DNA of 64,000 bases from Bacillus timonensis (lineage in GTDB: Bacteria > Bacillota > Bacilli > Bacillales > Bacillaceae_L), in assembly GCA_020171895.1 (NCBI GenBank), contig JAIVAN010000014.1:1-64000 (forward strand), in the 5' to 3' direction. The notes under the pieces were generated by a model. That model made no database searches, was not told where the DNA came from, and was given only the letters and a program-made list of their open reading frames with translations. The position numbers and the translations under genes are program-made. Below are positions 49,586-59,802 of the stretch, one piece after another. Each line of letters begins with the position of its first letter. The first letter of the stretch is position 1.

Positions 49586-49766
49586 TTTTTCTGTATAGAT
49601 TTTGTATCCATGTCAATAATGGGTTATGATAGATAATTATATAAGTTCTTACAGAATAATTAATCCAGTTGTTGTGCACATTCGGGAACTTACTTATAGG
49701 GAATTTCGGTTAGACTTCTAGTTCCTGTCTAGCCGGGGTTTCGACGTTTTGAAGGAGGGTTTATAA
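49586..49766 (+). promoter_or_regulatory. rpoA leader with hairpin
   Basis: A 181-nt gap inside the superoperon. CGGTTAGAC (49707-49715) pairs with GTCTAGCCG (49726-49734), one G-U, and GGAACT/AGTTCC repeats overlap it. It lies ~17 nt before the GAAGGAGGG of rpoA and could govern rpoA translation or mark an internal promoter. No RNA family recognised. Confidence 0.45.
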
Positions 49767-50711
49767 ATGATCGAAATTGAAAAACCAAAAATCGAAACGG
49801 TTGAAATCAGCGAAGATACCAAATATGGTAAATTCGTGGTCGAGCCACTTGAGCGTGGATATGGTACAACTTTGGGTAACTCCTTACGTCGTATCCTATT
49901 ATCTTCTCTTCCTGGTGCCGCTGTAACGTCTATACAAATAGATGGTGTACTGCACGAGTTCTCAACAATTGAAGGCGTCGTCGAAGATGTAACATCTATT
50001 ATCTTAAATGTGAAAAAGCTAGCACTTAAAATCTACTCTGATGAAGAGAAGACGCTCGAAATTGATGTCCAGGGTGAAGGAGCTGTAACCGCTGCAGAGA
50101 TTACACACGACAGCGATGTTGAGATTCTAAATCCTGAGCTTCATATTGCTACTTTAGCAAAAGATGCACATTTTCGTGTGAGACTTACTGCCAAACGTGG
50201 TCGTGGATATACTCCGGCTGATGCGAACAAGCGTGAGGACCAGCCAATTGGAGTTATCCCAATCGATTCAATTTTTACACCTGTAGCACGTGTACAATAC
50301 CAAGTAGAAAATACACGTGTAGGACAAGTAACGAATTTTGACAAACTAACATTAGATGTTTGGACAGACGGAAGTACTGGTCCGAAGGAAGCAATCGCTT
50401 TAGGTGCTAAAATCTTAACGGAACACTTAAATATCTTTGTAGGACTTACTGATGAAGCTCAAAATGCAGAGATCATGGTAGAAAAAGAAGAAGATCAAAA
50501 AGAGAAAGTTCTAGAAATGACAATTGAAGAGCTTGACCTTTCTGTTCGTTCTTATAACTGCCTAAAAAGAGCTGGAATCAATACTGTCCAAGAGCTTGCT
50601 CATAAAACAGAAGAAGATATGATGAAGGTTCGTAACCTCGGTAGAAAGTCACTAGAGGAAGTTAAGGCTAAACTTGAAGAATTAGGTTTAGGCTTACGTA
50701 AAGATGACTAG
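49767..50711 (+). CDS. rpoA: RNA polymerase subunit alpha
   Basis: This 314-aa protein has an N-terminal assembly domain ([20 protein letters not shown], ~21-40, and [15 protein letters not shown]) and an acidic linker (~235-250). Its C-terminal UP-element/activator-binding domain carries [20 protein letters not shown] and [20 protein letters not shown]. The dimer nucleates polymerase assembly with RpoB and RpoC (23554, 27184). Confidence 0.99.
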   Translation: MIEIEKPKIETVEISEDTKYGKFVVEPLERGYGTTLGNSLRRILLSSLPGAAVTSIQIDGVLHEFSTIEGVVEDVTSIILNVKKLALKIYSDEEKTLEIDVQGEGAVTAAEITHDSDVEILNPELHIATLAKDAHFRVRLTAKRGRGYTPADANKREDQPIGVIPIDSIFTPVARVQYQVENTRVGQVTNFDKLTLDVWTDGSTGPKEAIALGAKILTEHLNIFVGLTDEAQNAEIMVEKEEDQKEKVLEMTIEELDLSVRSYNCLKRAGINTVQELAHKTEEDMMKVRNLGRKSLEEVKAKLEELGLGLRKDD

Positions 50712-50748
50712 TTACGCGTTATTTTGCTAACTAGCATTTTCTTTGTAG

Positions 50749-51156
<408 letters not shown>

Positions 51157-51170
51157 TAAATGCTTTATAA

Positions 51171-51216
51171 CAAGGGCGGGACAGTTTCTAGGAACTGGAT
51201 CTATGCCCTTTTTGTT
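51171..51216 (+). terminator. Terminator after rplQ
   Basis: AAGGGC (51172-51177) pairs with GCCCTT (51205-51210), with CAGTTTC/GGAACTG pairing inside, followed by TTTTGTTTT. Ends the S10-spc-alpha superoperon. Confidence 0.8.
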
Positions 51217-51353
51217 TTATCTAAATTTTTATATCATGGTCAGATATCTGCATGTACTTTATTCAGTATTGATGAAAGTGGTAGCTATTATCCTTTTATT
51301 TGAATACTGAAATAATTAACCGCTATAATTTGATTAGAATTAGTTGAGGACAT

Positions 51354-51381
51354 TTGATTGTCAGGTTGTATGATTTATAAT
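51354..51381 (+). promoter_or_regulatory. Promoter of ecfA1-ecfA2-ecfT-truA
   Basis: TTGATT (51354-51359), 16 nt, then TATAAT (51376-51381). A second TATAAT lies at 51384-51389. The gap 51217-51430 shows nothing else. Confidence 0.6.
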
Positions 51382-51430
51382 CGTATAATACTGGTAAGAT
51401 AAATGGTAGTTTAGAGGAGGATAGTGTTAT

Positions 51431-52267
51431 ATGAGGGAGTTATTACAGGTTAGTAACTTATCTTTTAAATATAGTGAGGATGCAAATGATGCCCTTAAAA
51501 ATGTTTCATTTTCAGTATATGAAGGTGAATGGTTAGCGATTGTTGGACATAATGGATCTGGAAAATCTACTTTAGCAAAGATTATGAATGGCCTGTTATT
51601 ACCTACTACAGGGAAGGTTTTAATAGACGGTATAACTTTGTCTGAAGAGACGATCTGGGATATTCGTAGTCGGTTAGGTATGGTTTTTCAAAATCCAGAT
51701 AATCAGTTTGTAGGTACAATTGTTGAGGATGACGTCGCTTTTGGATTAGAAAACTTTGGTGTTACAAGAGAAGAAATCGTATCTAGAGTTGCTGAAGCGA
51801 TCGGACATGTAAGAATGGAAGATTTCCTAAAGCATGAACCCCACTCCCTTTCCGGTGGACAAAAACAAAGAGTTGCAATAGCAGGAGTTCTTGCGATTTC
51901 TCCACAAATAATTATTTTAGATGAAGCAACATCAATGTTGGACCCTCAGGGAAGGGAAGAGGTAATTGAGACGGTAAGACAATTACGTACGGAAAAAGGG
52001 ATTACTGTCATATCCATCACGCATGATTTAACAGAGGCTGCTAGAGCAGATAGAGTGCTGGTAATGAAACATGGACAAGTATATATGGAAGGAACGCCTG
52101 AAGAGATCTTTATGCTAGAAAAAGAAATGGAAGATATCGGTTTGGACATTCCATTCGCAGCAAAGGTTTGTAATGAGCTTATTAACCAAGGTTTTCCTCT
52201 TTCAAAACGATATGTACATGAGGAAGGACTGGTGAATGAAATATGGACATTGTTACAAAAGGATTAG
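51431..52267 (+). CDS. ecfA1: ECF transporter ATPase EcfA1
   Basis: This 278-aa ABC ATPase has Walker [10 protein letters not shown] (~38-46), Q-loop [10 protein letters not shown], signature LSGGQKQR (~142-149) and Walker [14 protein letters not shown]. It pairs with EcfA2 and EcfT as the shared energising module for vitamin and micronutrient S-components encoded elsewhere. GAGGAGG precedes the ATG. Overlaps ecfA2 by 25 nt. Confidence 0.96.
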   Translation: MRELLQVSNLSFKYSEDANDALKNVSFSVYEGEWLAIVGHNGSGKSTLAKIMNGLLLPTTGKVLIDGITLSEETIWDIRSRLGMVFQNPDNQFVGTIVEDDVAFGLENFGVTREEIVSRVAEAIGHVRMEDFLKHEPHSLSGGQKQRVAIAGVLAISPQIIILDEATSMLDPQGREEVIETVRQLRTEKGITVISITHDLTEAARADRVLVMKHGQVYMEGTPEEIFMLEKEMEDIGLDIPFAAKVCNELINQGFPLSKRYVHEEGLVNEIWTLLQKD

Positions 52268-53106
52268 AACATCGCTATCAGCCTAGAACACCTTTTGAAC
52301 GACTTGCCCTTTATGATATCAATATTGAGATTTCTTCAGGCGTATTTTCTGCTGTTATCGGTCACACAGGTTCTGGGAAATCCACTCTTCTACAGCATTT
52401 TAATGGGCTTCTCAAGCCAACTGGAGGTTCTATTCGTATTGGCAACAAACAGATTTCTGCTGGAGTAAAAAATAAGGATCTAAAGCCGTTAAGAAAAAAG
52501 GTTGGTATCGTCTTTCAGTTTCCTGAGCATCAATTATTTGAGGAAACAGTTGAAAAGGATATTTGTTTTGGTCCGATAAACTTTGGTATGTCAAATGAAA
52601 AAGCTAAGTTAGTTGCGAAAGATGTAATCAAGAAAGTTGGCTTAACTGAGGAGTTTCTTTCCAAATCTCCTTTTGAACTTAGTGGCGGTCAAATGAGGAG
52701 AGTAGCAATAGCAGGGGTATTAGCAATGAAACCGGAAGTGTTGGTCCTTGATGAACCAACTGCGGGATTAGATCCAAGAGGTCGTACAGATATTATGGAA
52801 ATGTTCTATACACTTCATAAAACACAGCAATTAACAACGATACTTGTTACACATAGTATGGAGGATGCCGCTAAGTACGCAGATGATATTATTGTTATGC
52901 ATAAAGGGTCCGTTTATAAAAAAGGCACACCAAACGAAATTTTTCAAGACACAGAAACTTTGATTTCATTAGGTTTAGATGTTCCAGAAGTTCTAAAGTT
53001 TAAGCATAAACTCGAGAATAAGGGAATGTTGGTTCCAAATGGGATTACAACTATAAAGGACCTTGTACAAGCAATTATGATTGAAGCAGGAGTAAAGAAA
53101 TCATGA
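52243..53106 (+). CDS. ecfA2: ECF transporter ATPase EcfA2
   Basis: This 287-aa ABC ATPase has Walker [10 protein letters not shown] (~40-48), Q-loop [14 protein letters not shown], signature LSGGQMRR (~146-153) and Walker [14 protein letters not shown]. It forms a heterodimer with EcfA1. Starts inside ecfA1 and overlaps ecfT by 4 nt, so the three are translationally coupled. Confidence 0.96.
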   Translation: MDIVTKGLEHRYQPRTPFERLALYDINIEISSGVFSAVIGHTGSGKSTLLQHFNGLLKPTGGSIRIGNKQISAGVKNKDLKPLRKKVGIVFQFPEHQLFEETVEKDICFGPINFGMSNEKAKLVAKDVIKKVGLTEEFLSKSPFELSGGQMRRVAIAGVLAMKPEVLVLDEPTAGLDPRGRTDIMEMFYTLHKTQQLTTILVTHSMEDAAKYADDIIVMHKGSVYKKGTPNEIFQDTETLISLGLDVPEVLKFKHKLENKGMLVPNGITTIKDLVQAIMIEAGVKKS

Positions 53107-53894
53107 ATATAATGATAGGCCGATATGTACCTGGAGATTCTTTTATTCATAAAATGGACCCACGTGCTAAATTATTGTTGGTATTTTTATATGTATTTGT
53201 TATTTTTTTAGCGAATAGTTACGTAGGATACATCATCATGAGTGCTGTAACGATAATGTTCATGGTATTAACGAAAATATCTCTTTCTTTTTATTTAAAA
53301 GGCTTGAAACCAATTCTTTGGGTTGTTGTTTTTACATTTATTCTTCACCTTTTAATGACAAAGGAAGGCGAAGTGGTATTTGAAGTAGGCCCCATCCAAA
53401 TTTTTTCAGAAGGAATTCAGCAAGGGATATTTATATCACTTAGGCTTCTCTTGTTAATAATTATGACCACTATGCTTACATTAACTACGACTCCCATCGA
53501 AGTCACAGATGGAATAGAGAGCCTTTTAGGCCCATTTAAGAGGGTAGGTCTACCTGTTCATGAGCTAGCCTTAATGATGTCAATATCCTTGCGTTTTATC
53601 CCAACCCTTATGCAAGAAACAGAGAAGATAATGAAGGCCCAAACAGCAAGAGGATTGGATTTTACAACTGGTCCAATAAACGAACGAGTGAAAGCTGTTG
53701 TACCGCTTCTTATACCGCTATTCATCAGTGCATTTAAACGCGCAGAAGACTTAGCTATAGCGATGGAAGCAAGAGGATACCGTGGAGGAGAAGGGCGCAC
53801 AAAATACCGGTTGCTTGAATGGAAGCATAGTGATTCGGCTATGCTTGTATTATTGGGTGTAACTGCGCTAATTCTATGGATTATAAGACAGTAA
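53103..53894 (+). CDS. ecfT: ECF transporter transmembrane subunit EcfT
   Basis: This 263-aa protein has five to six hydrophobic helices. The CbiQ/EcfT coupling motifs are visible: AQTARGLDF (~179-187) and [15 protein letters not shown] (~219-233), the two Ala-Arg-Gly helices that contact the ATPases. It links S-components to EcfA1A2. ATG 53103 overlaps the ecfA2 stop; an ATG at 53112 is an alternative start. Confidence 0.95.
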   Translation: MNIMIGRYVPGDSFIHKMDPRAKLLLVFLYVFVIFLANSYVGYIIMSAVTIMFMVLTKISLSFYLKGLKPILWVVVFTFILHLLMTKEGEVVFEVGPIQIFSEGIQQGIFISLRLLLLIIMTTMLTLTTTPIEVTDGIESLLGPFKRVGLPVHELALMMSISLRFIPTLMQETEKIMKAQTARGLDFTTGPINERVKAVVPLLIPLFISAFKRAEDLAIAMEARGYRGGEGRTKYRLLEWKHSDSAMLVLLGVTALILWIIRQ

Positions 53895-53907
53895 TGGAGA
53901 TCAAAGG

Positions 53908-54651
53908 ATGACAAGGATCAAATGTATAATCACTTATGATGGAACTTATTTTAATGGATATCAAGTTCAACCAAATAAGCGCACTGTACAAGAAGAAATT
54001 GAAAATGTTTTAACCAAGATGCATAAGGGTAAACACGTTAGAATCGTTGCTTCTGGAAGAACAGATGCGAGTGTTCACGCTGTAGGGCAAGTTATTCATT
54101 TTGATACACCTTTAAGTATTCCGATTGAAAAGTGGACGACTGCACTCAATGCCATGCTTCCAAATGATATCGCTGTTCTTAGCTGTGAACAAGTTCATGA
54201 TGATTTTCATGCAAGGTTTGATGTAAGAGAAAAGGAATATCGATATAAGATTTTACTCTCAGATAAAAAAGATGTGTTTAAGAGGAATTATTTATATCAT
54301 TTTCCATATAAACTTGATGTTCAACTCATGAATAAAGCTATACAATACTTAACAGGTACTCATGATTTTACAAGTTTTTGTTCAGCAAAAACAGAAGTAA
54401 AAGATAAAGTACGAACTATATATAATATTGAAGTACTTGTTGAAGGAAAAGAACTAACTTTTCGCTTTATAGGTAACGGATTTCTATATAATATGGTTCG
54501 AATTTTGGTAGGCACATTGCTTAACGTTGGACAAGGAATCATTCAACCAGAAGAAATTAAATCCATTTTAGAAAAAAAAGATCGGACTTTTGCTGGTAAA
54601 ACAGTGCCAGGGCACGGCTTATACCTATGGCAAGTTCAATATGACAACTAA
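53908..54651 (+). CDS. truA: tRNA pseudouridine(38-40) synthase TruA
   Basis: This 247-aa protein starts [20 protein letters not shown]; the catalytic Asp lies in [12 protein letters not shown] (~50-61). [15 protein letters not shown] and [17 protein letters not shown] near the C-terminus are typical. It modifies the anticodon arm of many tRNAs. 13 nt after ecfT, same operon. Confidence 0.97.
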   Translation: MTRIKCIITYDGTYFNGYQVQPNKRTVQEEIENVLTKMHKGKHVRIVASGRTDASVHAVGQVIHFDTPLSIPIEKWTTALNAMLPNDIAVLSCEQVHDDFHARFDVREKEYRYKILLSDKKDVFKRNYLYHFPYKLDVQLMNKAIQYLTGTHDFTSFCSAKTEVKDKVRTIYNIEVLVEGKELTFRFIGNGFLYNMVRILVGTLLNVGQGIIQPEEIKSILEKKDRTFAGKTVPGHGLYLWQVQYDN

Positions 54652-54669
54652 TCCTGGTGTAACATTCCC

Positions 54670-54696
54670 TTGACATTGTCTCTTTAACGTTATAAT
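54670..54696 (+). promoter_or_regulatory. Promoter of rplM-rpsI
   Basis: TTGACA (54670-54675) and TATAAT (54691-54696) are separated by 15 nt, shorter than ideal. A TATGAT lies at 54708-54713. Placed right after truA. Confidence 0.5.
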
Positions 54697-54717
54697 ATAT
54701 CATATGGTATGATATTT

Positions 54718-54765
54718 TAACCCCACGATAAAGCCCCGGAAGAGTTTCATCGTGTTGAAAATAAA
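54718..54765 (+). promoter_or_regulatory. rplM leader hairpin (L13 leader-like)
   Basis: CACGATAAA (54724-54732) pairs with TTTCATCGTG (54745-54754) with one bulge around a GCCCCGGAAGAG loop. The position and form fit the Firmicutes L13 leader that mediates autoregulation of rplM-rpsI; assigned from memory of that family. Confidence 0.6.
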
Positions 54766-54806
54766 AATATGACCAAAAAGTAATTATTTTAGGAGGGAAA
54801 ACTCAA

Positions 54807-55244
54807 ATGCGTACAACGTTTATGGCGAAAGCTAATAATATAGAGCGTAAATGGTACGTTGTGGACGCTGAAGGTAAAACTTTAGGACGTCTTGCAAGTG
54901 AAGTTGCTTCGATTTTACGCGGCAAACACAAACCAACTTACACACCAAATGTTGACACTGGTGATCACGTGATCATCTTAAATGCAGAGAAAATCGAACT
55001 TACAGGTAAAAAGTTAACTGATAAAATCTACTACCGTCACAGCCAATTCCCAGGCGGTTTAAAACAAAGAACAGCTCTTGAAATGCGTACAAACTACTCT
55101 GAGAAAATGTTAGAACTTGCTATTCGTGGCATGCTTCCAAAAGGTTCTCTTGGTCGTCAAATGTACAAAAAATTACATGTTTATGCTGGAAACGAACATC
55201 CACATCAAGCACAACAACCAGAAGTTTACGAACTTCGCGGTTAA
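54807..55244 (+). CDS. rplM: 50S ribosomal protein L13
   Basis: This 145-aa protein starts [20 protein letters not shown]. Conserved [20 protein letters not shown] and [20 protein letters not shown]. An early 50S assembly protein. AGGAGGG precedes ATG 54807. Confidence 0.98.
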   Translation: MRTTFMAKANNIERKWYVVDAEGKTLGRLASEVASILRGKHKPTYTPNVDTGDHVIILNAEKIELTGKKLTDKIYYRHSQFPGGLKQRTALEMRTNYSEKMLELAIRGMLPKGSLGRQMYKKLHVYAGNEHPHQAQQPEVYELRG

Positions 55245-55264
55245 TTATTAAGGAGGGTATTAAT

Positions 55265-55657
55265 TTGGCACAGGTACAATATTATGGCACTGGCCGTCGT
55301 AAGAGCTCTGTTGCACGTGTACGTTTAGTTCCAGGCGACGGAAACATCGTAATCAACGGTCGTGTTATTAACGAATATATTCCATTCGAAGCTTTAAGAG
55401 TAGTTGTAAAACAACCTCTAGCTGCAACTGAAACTGAAGGAAACTATGATGTACATGTAAATGTAAATGGTGGAGGATACACTGGTCAAGCTGGTGCAAT
55501 CCGTCATGGTATTGCTCGTGCATTATTACAAGCTGATCCAGAATACCGCGGAACTTTAAAACGCGCTGGATTATTAACTCGTGACGCTCGTATGAAAGAA
55601 CGTAAAAAATACGGTCTTAAAGGCGCTCGTCGTGCACCTCAGTTCTCAAAACGTTAA
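55265..55657 (+). CDS. rpsI: 30S ribosomal protein S9
   Basis: The protein is 130 aa from TTG 55265 (AAGGAGGG before), beginning (M)[20 protein letters not shown]. The C-terminal tail [17 protein letters not shown] ends with the basic residues that reach P-site tRNA. Follows rplM by 20 nt. Confidence 0.97.
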   Translation: MAQVQYYGTGRRKSSVARVRLVPGDGNIVINGRVINEYIPFEALRVVVKQPLAATETEGNYDVHVNVNGGGYTGQAGAIRHGIARALLQADPEYRGTLKRAGLLTRDARMKERKKYGLKGARRAPQFSKR

Positions 55658-55673
55658 TTTTTACGCTTTCAAA

Positions 55674-55706
55674 GGCTCTCAACCACTCTGGTTGGGGGTC
55701 TTTTTT
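55674..55706 (+). terminator. Terminator after rpsI
   Basis: GGCTCTCAACCA (55674-55685) pairs with TGGTTGGGGGTC (55689-55700) with G-U pairs, followed by TTTTTT. Confidence 0.88.
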
Positions 55707-55713
55707 GATGACA

Positions 55714-55746
55714 CTAAAAAAAGAGCTATCCAATTTTGGATAGCTC
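55714..55746 (-). terminator. Terminator of the SBBP-repeat gene (minus strand)
   Basis: GAGCTATCCA/TGGATAGCTC (55723-55732/55737-55746) is followed, reading leftward on the minus strand, by a T-run (As at 55716-55722). It faces the rpsI terminator, so the two convergent units are insulated. Confidence 0.88.
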
Positions 55747-55757
55747 ATCATTTTTTC

Positions 55758-58214
55758 TCAGGCTAAATTGTCATTGTTTTTTCTAGAGACCATGATTGTA
55801 CCGAAGTGAGTAACTAAACCATGGCTGTGTTCAACTTGGAACACAAATATATCAGGGTTTTTAAAGCCCTTAGGTAAATCTATTTCTACTAAGTGGAGGC
55901 CTTGTTGAACAATCGTAATAGTACTATTACCTAATAACTCAACAAAATTGAGATCTTTTTCATTGGCTGCTTTAATTGAAATAAATTGAACATCTACCGG
56001 TTTTCCAGCTTCCGTAGCACTTATTAAAAATTTTCTTTTCTCTTTTAACTCAATTACTTGCAAATGAACTTTTTTCATTTCAACTGTATTTAATACTGCA
56101 TCTTCGATTACCCTTACTTCCGACTTGATTTCCTCTAACCCAAAGTTAGGATTTTCTAGCAGATCGATAATTTCTTGTAGTAATTCTTCGGTGCTTTGGT
56201 CTGATATTTTTACAACAAAAGCATCGACTCCTCCATTATAGGTAGGGTCAATTGCATTTTTGGTTGGGAAATCGCTAGAACTTGTAAAGCCGGTCACATA
56301 AACGCTACCAGCATTGTCGACAGCAATTCTATGACCTTGGTCAAAAGCATTTCCACCGAGGAATGTGGAATAAACTATAGCATTTCCTAAGGCATTTATT
56401 TTTGTAACAAATGCATCTGCTACGCCGTTAAAACAAGAATCTATAGCATTTACAACTGGAAAATCACTTGAATTAGTACGACCAGTTACGTAAGCATTTC
56501 CTGCAACATCAACTGCAATGTCTCTACTTGATTCTTCCGAGCTGCCCCCTAAATATGTGGAATAAACAATAGCATTCCCGGCTGCATTAATTTTGGTGAT
56601 AAATACATCGAACACTCCATTAAAGGAAGGGTCAATAGCATTAACTGTTGGAAAGTCACTTGAACTTGTAATACCAGATATATAAGCATTTCCAGAAGAA
56701 TCAACGGCGATACCATTTGCAGCATCGTTTCCACTCCCACCAAGAAATGTAGAATAAACAATAGCATTTCCTGCTGCATTAATTTTCGTTACAAAAGCTT
56801 CTTGAACACCATTAAAAGTCGGATCTATCGCATTAACAGTCGGAAAGTTACTCGACCTTGTTTGTCCAGTAATATAAGCATTACCTGAGCTATCTATATC
56901 TATGGAGTTAGCAGCATCTAAGGAACTTCCACCTAGATAAGTAGAATAGACTATAGCATTCCCAGCCGCATTAATCTTAGTTACAAAACCATCAAGATCC
57001 CCGTTAAATGATGGATCAATGGCATTTTGTGTTGGAAAATTACTTGATCTTGTTGCACCTGCAATATATGCATTTCCCGTGCTGTCAACAACTATGCTAT
57101 TACCTCTATCTACAGAACTACCTCCAAGAAAAGTGGAGTAGACTATCGCGTTCCCAGCCGCATTAATTTTTGTAACAAAGGCGTCTTCGTTACCATTATA
57201 TGACGTATCTATCGCATTAACAGTTGGGAAGTTACTTGAAGTTGTTGAGCCTGTAATATAAGCATTACCAGCACTATCAACCGCAATTGATTGTCCAAAA
57301 TCATTAGAACTACCTCCTAGATACGTCGAATACACAATTGCATCTCCAGCCGAATTGATTTTTGTAATAAAGACATCTTCTGGACCATCTATGTTTGCAT
57401 CAATCGCATTAACAGTTGGAAAGTTACTAGACCTTGTTGAACCTGTTACATAGGTATTACCAGCGGAGTCAACCGCAATTCCAAATCCAGAATCATCAGC
57501 ACTACCCCCAAGAAATGTTGAATAATCTAGCACAGGATCAATTACTAATTGTTTTTTCTTGTCATACTGTTCCTTTAAGCTAAAACCTATCTTGTTTCTT
57601 CCAATAATTTTAAAGCTTCCTTTAATTTCTTTTTGTTCATTTTCATATTGTTGATAGATATAGGGTTGATGAATAACAAAACTTCCACCCTCAAAGTGAA
57701 GTTCTAGTTTTCCATACTCATCTTTATCAATCGAATCAATTCCTTCAAATTCGATAGCTATTTTTTCAAAGTCATAGCCAGGTTCTATAATAAAGTCAAA
57801 CTGATGGTTTCTTTGATTTCCATAAAATATTAAATTAATCCCTGGATATATTTGCTTGTATCTAATTTTTGAATAAGTTGGGATATCTACGTTCCAATTG
57901 TAGTCATCATTTCCCTTAAAGTAATTAACTGTTCCATTTTGTTTATCTACGCCTTCTATTTTTGAATCATGTTTTGCATTAAGAAATTTCATACGAACAA
58001 CATTAGTAGACCATTCAACCTCACTTTTCTCATTTTTCTTTAAAGGTTTTCTAAGAAAGCTTACGACTTCATTATTTTTAAAGAAAACAGTACTTCTATT
58101 ATTTTTTGAAAGATATTTTACTTGTTCAGAGGTCTGCCCAACGTTTTCTTCAAAAAATAGAGGGATTTTGCCATATGAATTTAAAACATTTACAGATTTT
58201 CTAGATTGGTTCAA
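55758..58214 (-). CDS. SBBP-repeat beta-propeller protein with exosporium-like C-terminal segment
   Basis: The protein is 818 aa from TTG 58214, 8-9 nt after AAAGGAGTGAG; a frame open to 58268 lacks a site. The N-terminal ~230 residues match the domain that precedes SBBP repeats (IPLFFEENVGQTSEQVKYL; FDFIIEPGYDFEKI). Then seven 64-aa repeats follow (~232-676: ST[F/Y]LGG...IAVDSAGNAY...NFPTVNAID...FVTKINAAGNAIVY), one likely seven-bladed propeller. The tail ENPNFGLEEIKSEVRVIE (~700) resembles segments seen in Bacillus exosporium proteins. No signal peptide or membrane helix. Alone on the minus strand where B. subtilis has ybaJ. Function unknown; spore-surface role is inference. Confidence 0.85.
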   Translation of the reverse strand: MNQSRKSVNVLNSYGKIPLFFEENVGQTSEQVKYLSKNNRSTVFFKNNEVVSFLRKPLKKNEKSEVEWSTNVVRMKFLNAKHDSKIEGVDKQNGTVNYFKGNDDYNWNVDIPTYSKIRYKQIYPGINLIFYGNQRNHQFDFIIEPGYDFEKIAIEFEGIDSIDKDEYGKLELHFEGGSFVIHQPYIYQQYENEQKEIKGSFKIIGRNKIGFSLKEQYDKKKQLVIDPVLDYSTFLGGSADDSGFGIAVDSAGNTYVTGSTRSSNFPTVNAIDANIDGPEDVFITKINSAGDAIVYSTYLGGSSNDFGQSIAVDSAGNAYITGSTTSSNFPTVNAIDTSYNGNEDAFVTKINAAGNAIVYSTFLGGSSVDRGNSIVVDSTGNAYIAGATRSSNFPTQNAIDPSFNGDLDGFVTKINAAGNAIVYSTYLGGSSLDAANSIDIDSSGNAYITGQTRSSNFPTVNAIDPTFNGVQEAFVTKINAAGNAIVYSTFLGGSGNDAANGIAVDSSGNAYISGITSSSDFPTVNAIDPSFNGVFDVFITKINAAGNAIVYSTYLGGSSEESSRDIAVDVAGNAYVTGRTNSSDFPVVNAIDSCFNGVADAFVTKINALGNAIVYSTFLGGNAFDQGHRIAVDNAGSVYVTGFTSSSDFPTKNAIDPTYNGGVDAFVVKISDQSTEELLQEIIDLLENPNFGLEEIKSEVRVIEDAVLNTVEMKKVHLQVIELKEKRKFLISATEAGKPVDVQFISIKAANEKDLNFVELLGNSTITIVQQGLHLVEIDLPKGFKNPDIFVFQVEHSHGLVTHFGTIMVSRKNNDNLA
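56187..57521 (-). repeat. Seven tandem ~192-bp coding repeats
   Basis: Seven consecutive 192-nt units encode the SBBP blades. Units alternate between STFLGG (1, 3, 5, 7) and STYLGG (2, 4, 6). This suggests growth by doubling of a two-blade, 384-nt unit. The block KINAAGNAIVYST is almost invariant between neighbours. Expected to be prone to unequal recombination and to assembly errors. Confidence 0.88.
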
Positions 58215-58439
58215 AATTCTCACTCCTTTTTTATATAGTAAGCGAATAGATTTTATTGGTAACGGCAAGTGAATCTAGTTAAGAGTACATTTTTAAAATG
58301 ATGTACTTTGAAAAAATCGAAGATACTAAAATACGTCTGATTTGATTATCTAGGTAATTTTGGTAATTAAGGTACATTGTTCTGCTGGAATGATAACCGT
58401 TATAGAGTAGGAAACTATTCGACAAGGGGGGTTCCTAGA

Positions 58440-58883
58440 ATGAATGTAATTACAACGTTTAAAGAAAAAAGGAAAGAAAAACAAGTGAAGTATGAACGGA
58501 AAATGTTGAGGGAATTATCTCTTGAAATTCTGAAGAAAAAAGCAAATGAATGTTTTGGTCAATTTTTTCAAACAGGTACAATGTTTGCAGCTTCACTAGA
58601 AGATGGTTGTGTGGATGTTGCAATTGAATCATATTTATTAGGAGCTAAATATAGTAAGTTTGGTTACTACGGCGAAACCTATGAAAGTGTAAAAGACCGA
58701 TGTTATATGGAAGAAAAGCATTTAGTAGATATTTTATATGATTTTCTCTTGTACTGGGGAAATATAGGTGATAATAACTTTGTCAATGAGTCTTTGTATT
58801 ATGCTTGTGAACAATATGTAGCTTATTGGTGGAAAGAAGGTTTCACTAAAGGAGAAAAAAGATACCGACTCCGATTACATTAA
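58440..58883 (+). CDS. ybaK: DUF2521 family protein (YbaK)
   Basis: The protein is 147 aa from ATG 58440, behind AAGGGGGG; an upstream in-frame codon at 58377 gives an unlikely N-terminus. Mostly helical and charged (FKEKRKEKQVKYERKMLREL), with YVAYWWKEGFTKGEKRYRLR at the end. Conserved in Bacilli before cwlD, function unknown. Not the Cys-tRNA deacylase that shares the name YbaK in E. coli. Confidence 0.85.
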   Translation: MNVITTFKEKRKEKQVKYERKMLRELSLEILKKKANECFGQFFQTGTMFAASLEDGCVDVAIESYLLGAKYSKFGYYGETYESVKDRCYMEEKHLVDILYDFLLYWGNIGDNNFVNESLYYACEQYVAYWWKEGFTKGEKRYRLRLH

Positions 58884-58886
58884 CTC

Positions 58887-58913
58887 ATATTTCTCACTCT
58901 TGTCCCATATATT
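58887..58913 (+). promoter_or_regulatory. Candidate sigma-E promoter of cwlD
   Basis: ATATTT (58887-58892), 13 nt, then CATATATT (58906-58913). Resembles the mother-cell sigma-E consensus (ATATTT, CATACAnT), which fits known sporulation expression of cwlD. By eye only. Confidence 0.45.
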
Positions 58914-58943
58914 CAATAGAAGGGACTTGCAGGAGGGAAAAAC

Positions 58944-59657
58944 GTGAGAAAACAGTTGAAAATTGCCTTACTTATGATTGGAGTAATTCTTCTTTTTGCT
59001 ATTATTCAATTTAAGTTTCCTGAAAAGAATTCATGGAAACAATGGAATTTACCTTTATCAGGTCAAATAATTGTGTTAGACCCTGGTCATGGGGGGCCAG
59101 ACGGAGGCGCAGAAAACGGTAATATTTTAGAAAAAGACATAGCTCTTCAAGTTTCATTAAAACTAAGGGATTATTTACAAGAACAAGGTGCTCTTGTTTT
59201 AATGACCCGTGAAGATGATACGGATTTAGCTTCTGAAGGTACTAGAGGATATAGTCGTCGGAAATCAGAAGATCTAAAAAAAAGGGCAGCATTTATTAAC
59301 GATTCAGAAGCAGATCTATATGTGAGTATTCATTTGAATTCAATTCCTTCACCTAGGTGGAGTGGTGCACAAACATTTTATTTTAGTGCATACAAAGAAA
59401 ATGAAGTTATCGCTAAATTTATACAAGATGAATTGCGTACAAATCTAGAGAATACAACAAGAAAAGCAAAACCAATTAATTCCGTATACCTACTTAAAAA
59501 GGTAAAAAAACCAGGAGCATTAGTAGAAATAGGGTTCTTATCAAATGAAAGAGAAAAGCAACTTTTATCGACAGATAACTATCAAGACAAAGTAGCTGAG
59601 TCAATCTACAAAGGAATACTACGCTTTTATTCCAATGAAAAAAATCCTCCTGATTAA
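58944..59657 (+). CDS. cwlD: Sporulation N-acetylmuramoyl-L-alanine amidase CwlD
   Basis: The protein is 237 aa from GTG 58944 (AGGAGGG before). N-terminal signal/anchor helix (~5-22) precedes an Amidase_3 domain with zinc ligands in DPGHGGPDGGAENG (~46-59), ILEKD and VSIHLNSI (~130-137), catalytic Glu in GALVEIGFLSN. With PdaA it makes muramic delta-lactam of the spore cortex, needed for germination. PdaA is not in the window, though its relative PdaB is. Confidence 0.95.
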   Translation: MRKQLKIALLMIGVILLFAIIQFKFPEKNSWKQWNLPLSGQIIVLDPGHGGPDGGAENGNILEKDIALQVSLKLRDYLQEQGALVLMTREDDTDLASEGTRGYSRRKSEDLKKRAAFINDSEADLYVSIHLNSIPSPRWSGAQTFYFSAYKENEVIAKFIQDELRTNLENTTRKAKPINSVYLLKKVKKPGALVEIGFLSNEREKQLLSTDNYQDKVAESIYKGILRFYSNEKNPPD

Positions 59658-59673
59658 GGGGGTTATTTTTTTA
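59643..59673 (+). terminator. Terminator overlapping the cwlD stop
   Basis: AATCCTCC, loop, GGGGGTT and ATTTTTTT. Short imperfect stem that includes the last cwlD codons; probable intrinsic terminator. Confidence 0.6.
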
Positions 59674-59752
59674 GTATAGAAGAAAGGTGTAGGAGATTTT
59701 ATAAAAAATGGTGAATCTATGATGTTCCTCACATTAATAAATGGAGTGAGTA

Positions 59753-59761
59753 TGGTATACT
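59753..59761 (+). promoter_or_regulatory. Extended -10 promoter candidate of salA
   Basis: TG-G-TATACT at 59753-59761 is an extended -10; no good -35 at 17 nt. Leader of about 35 nt to the ATG. Confidence 0.45.
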
Positions 59762-59802
59762 GAATGTATTGTAAACGAATACAAAATTAGGTGGTGCTAA
59801 AA

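Noticed and set aside
56187-57521. CRISPR-like array
   Set aside because: The 192-nt spacing and continuous reading frame show protein-coding repeats, not repeat-spacer units.
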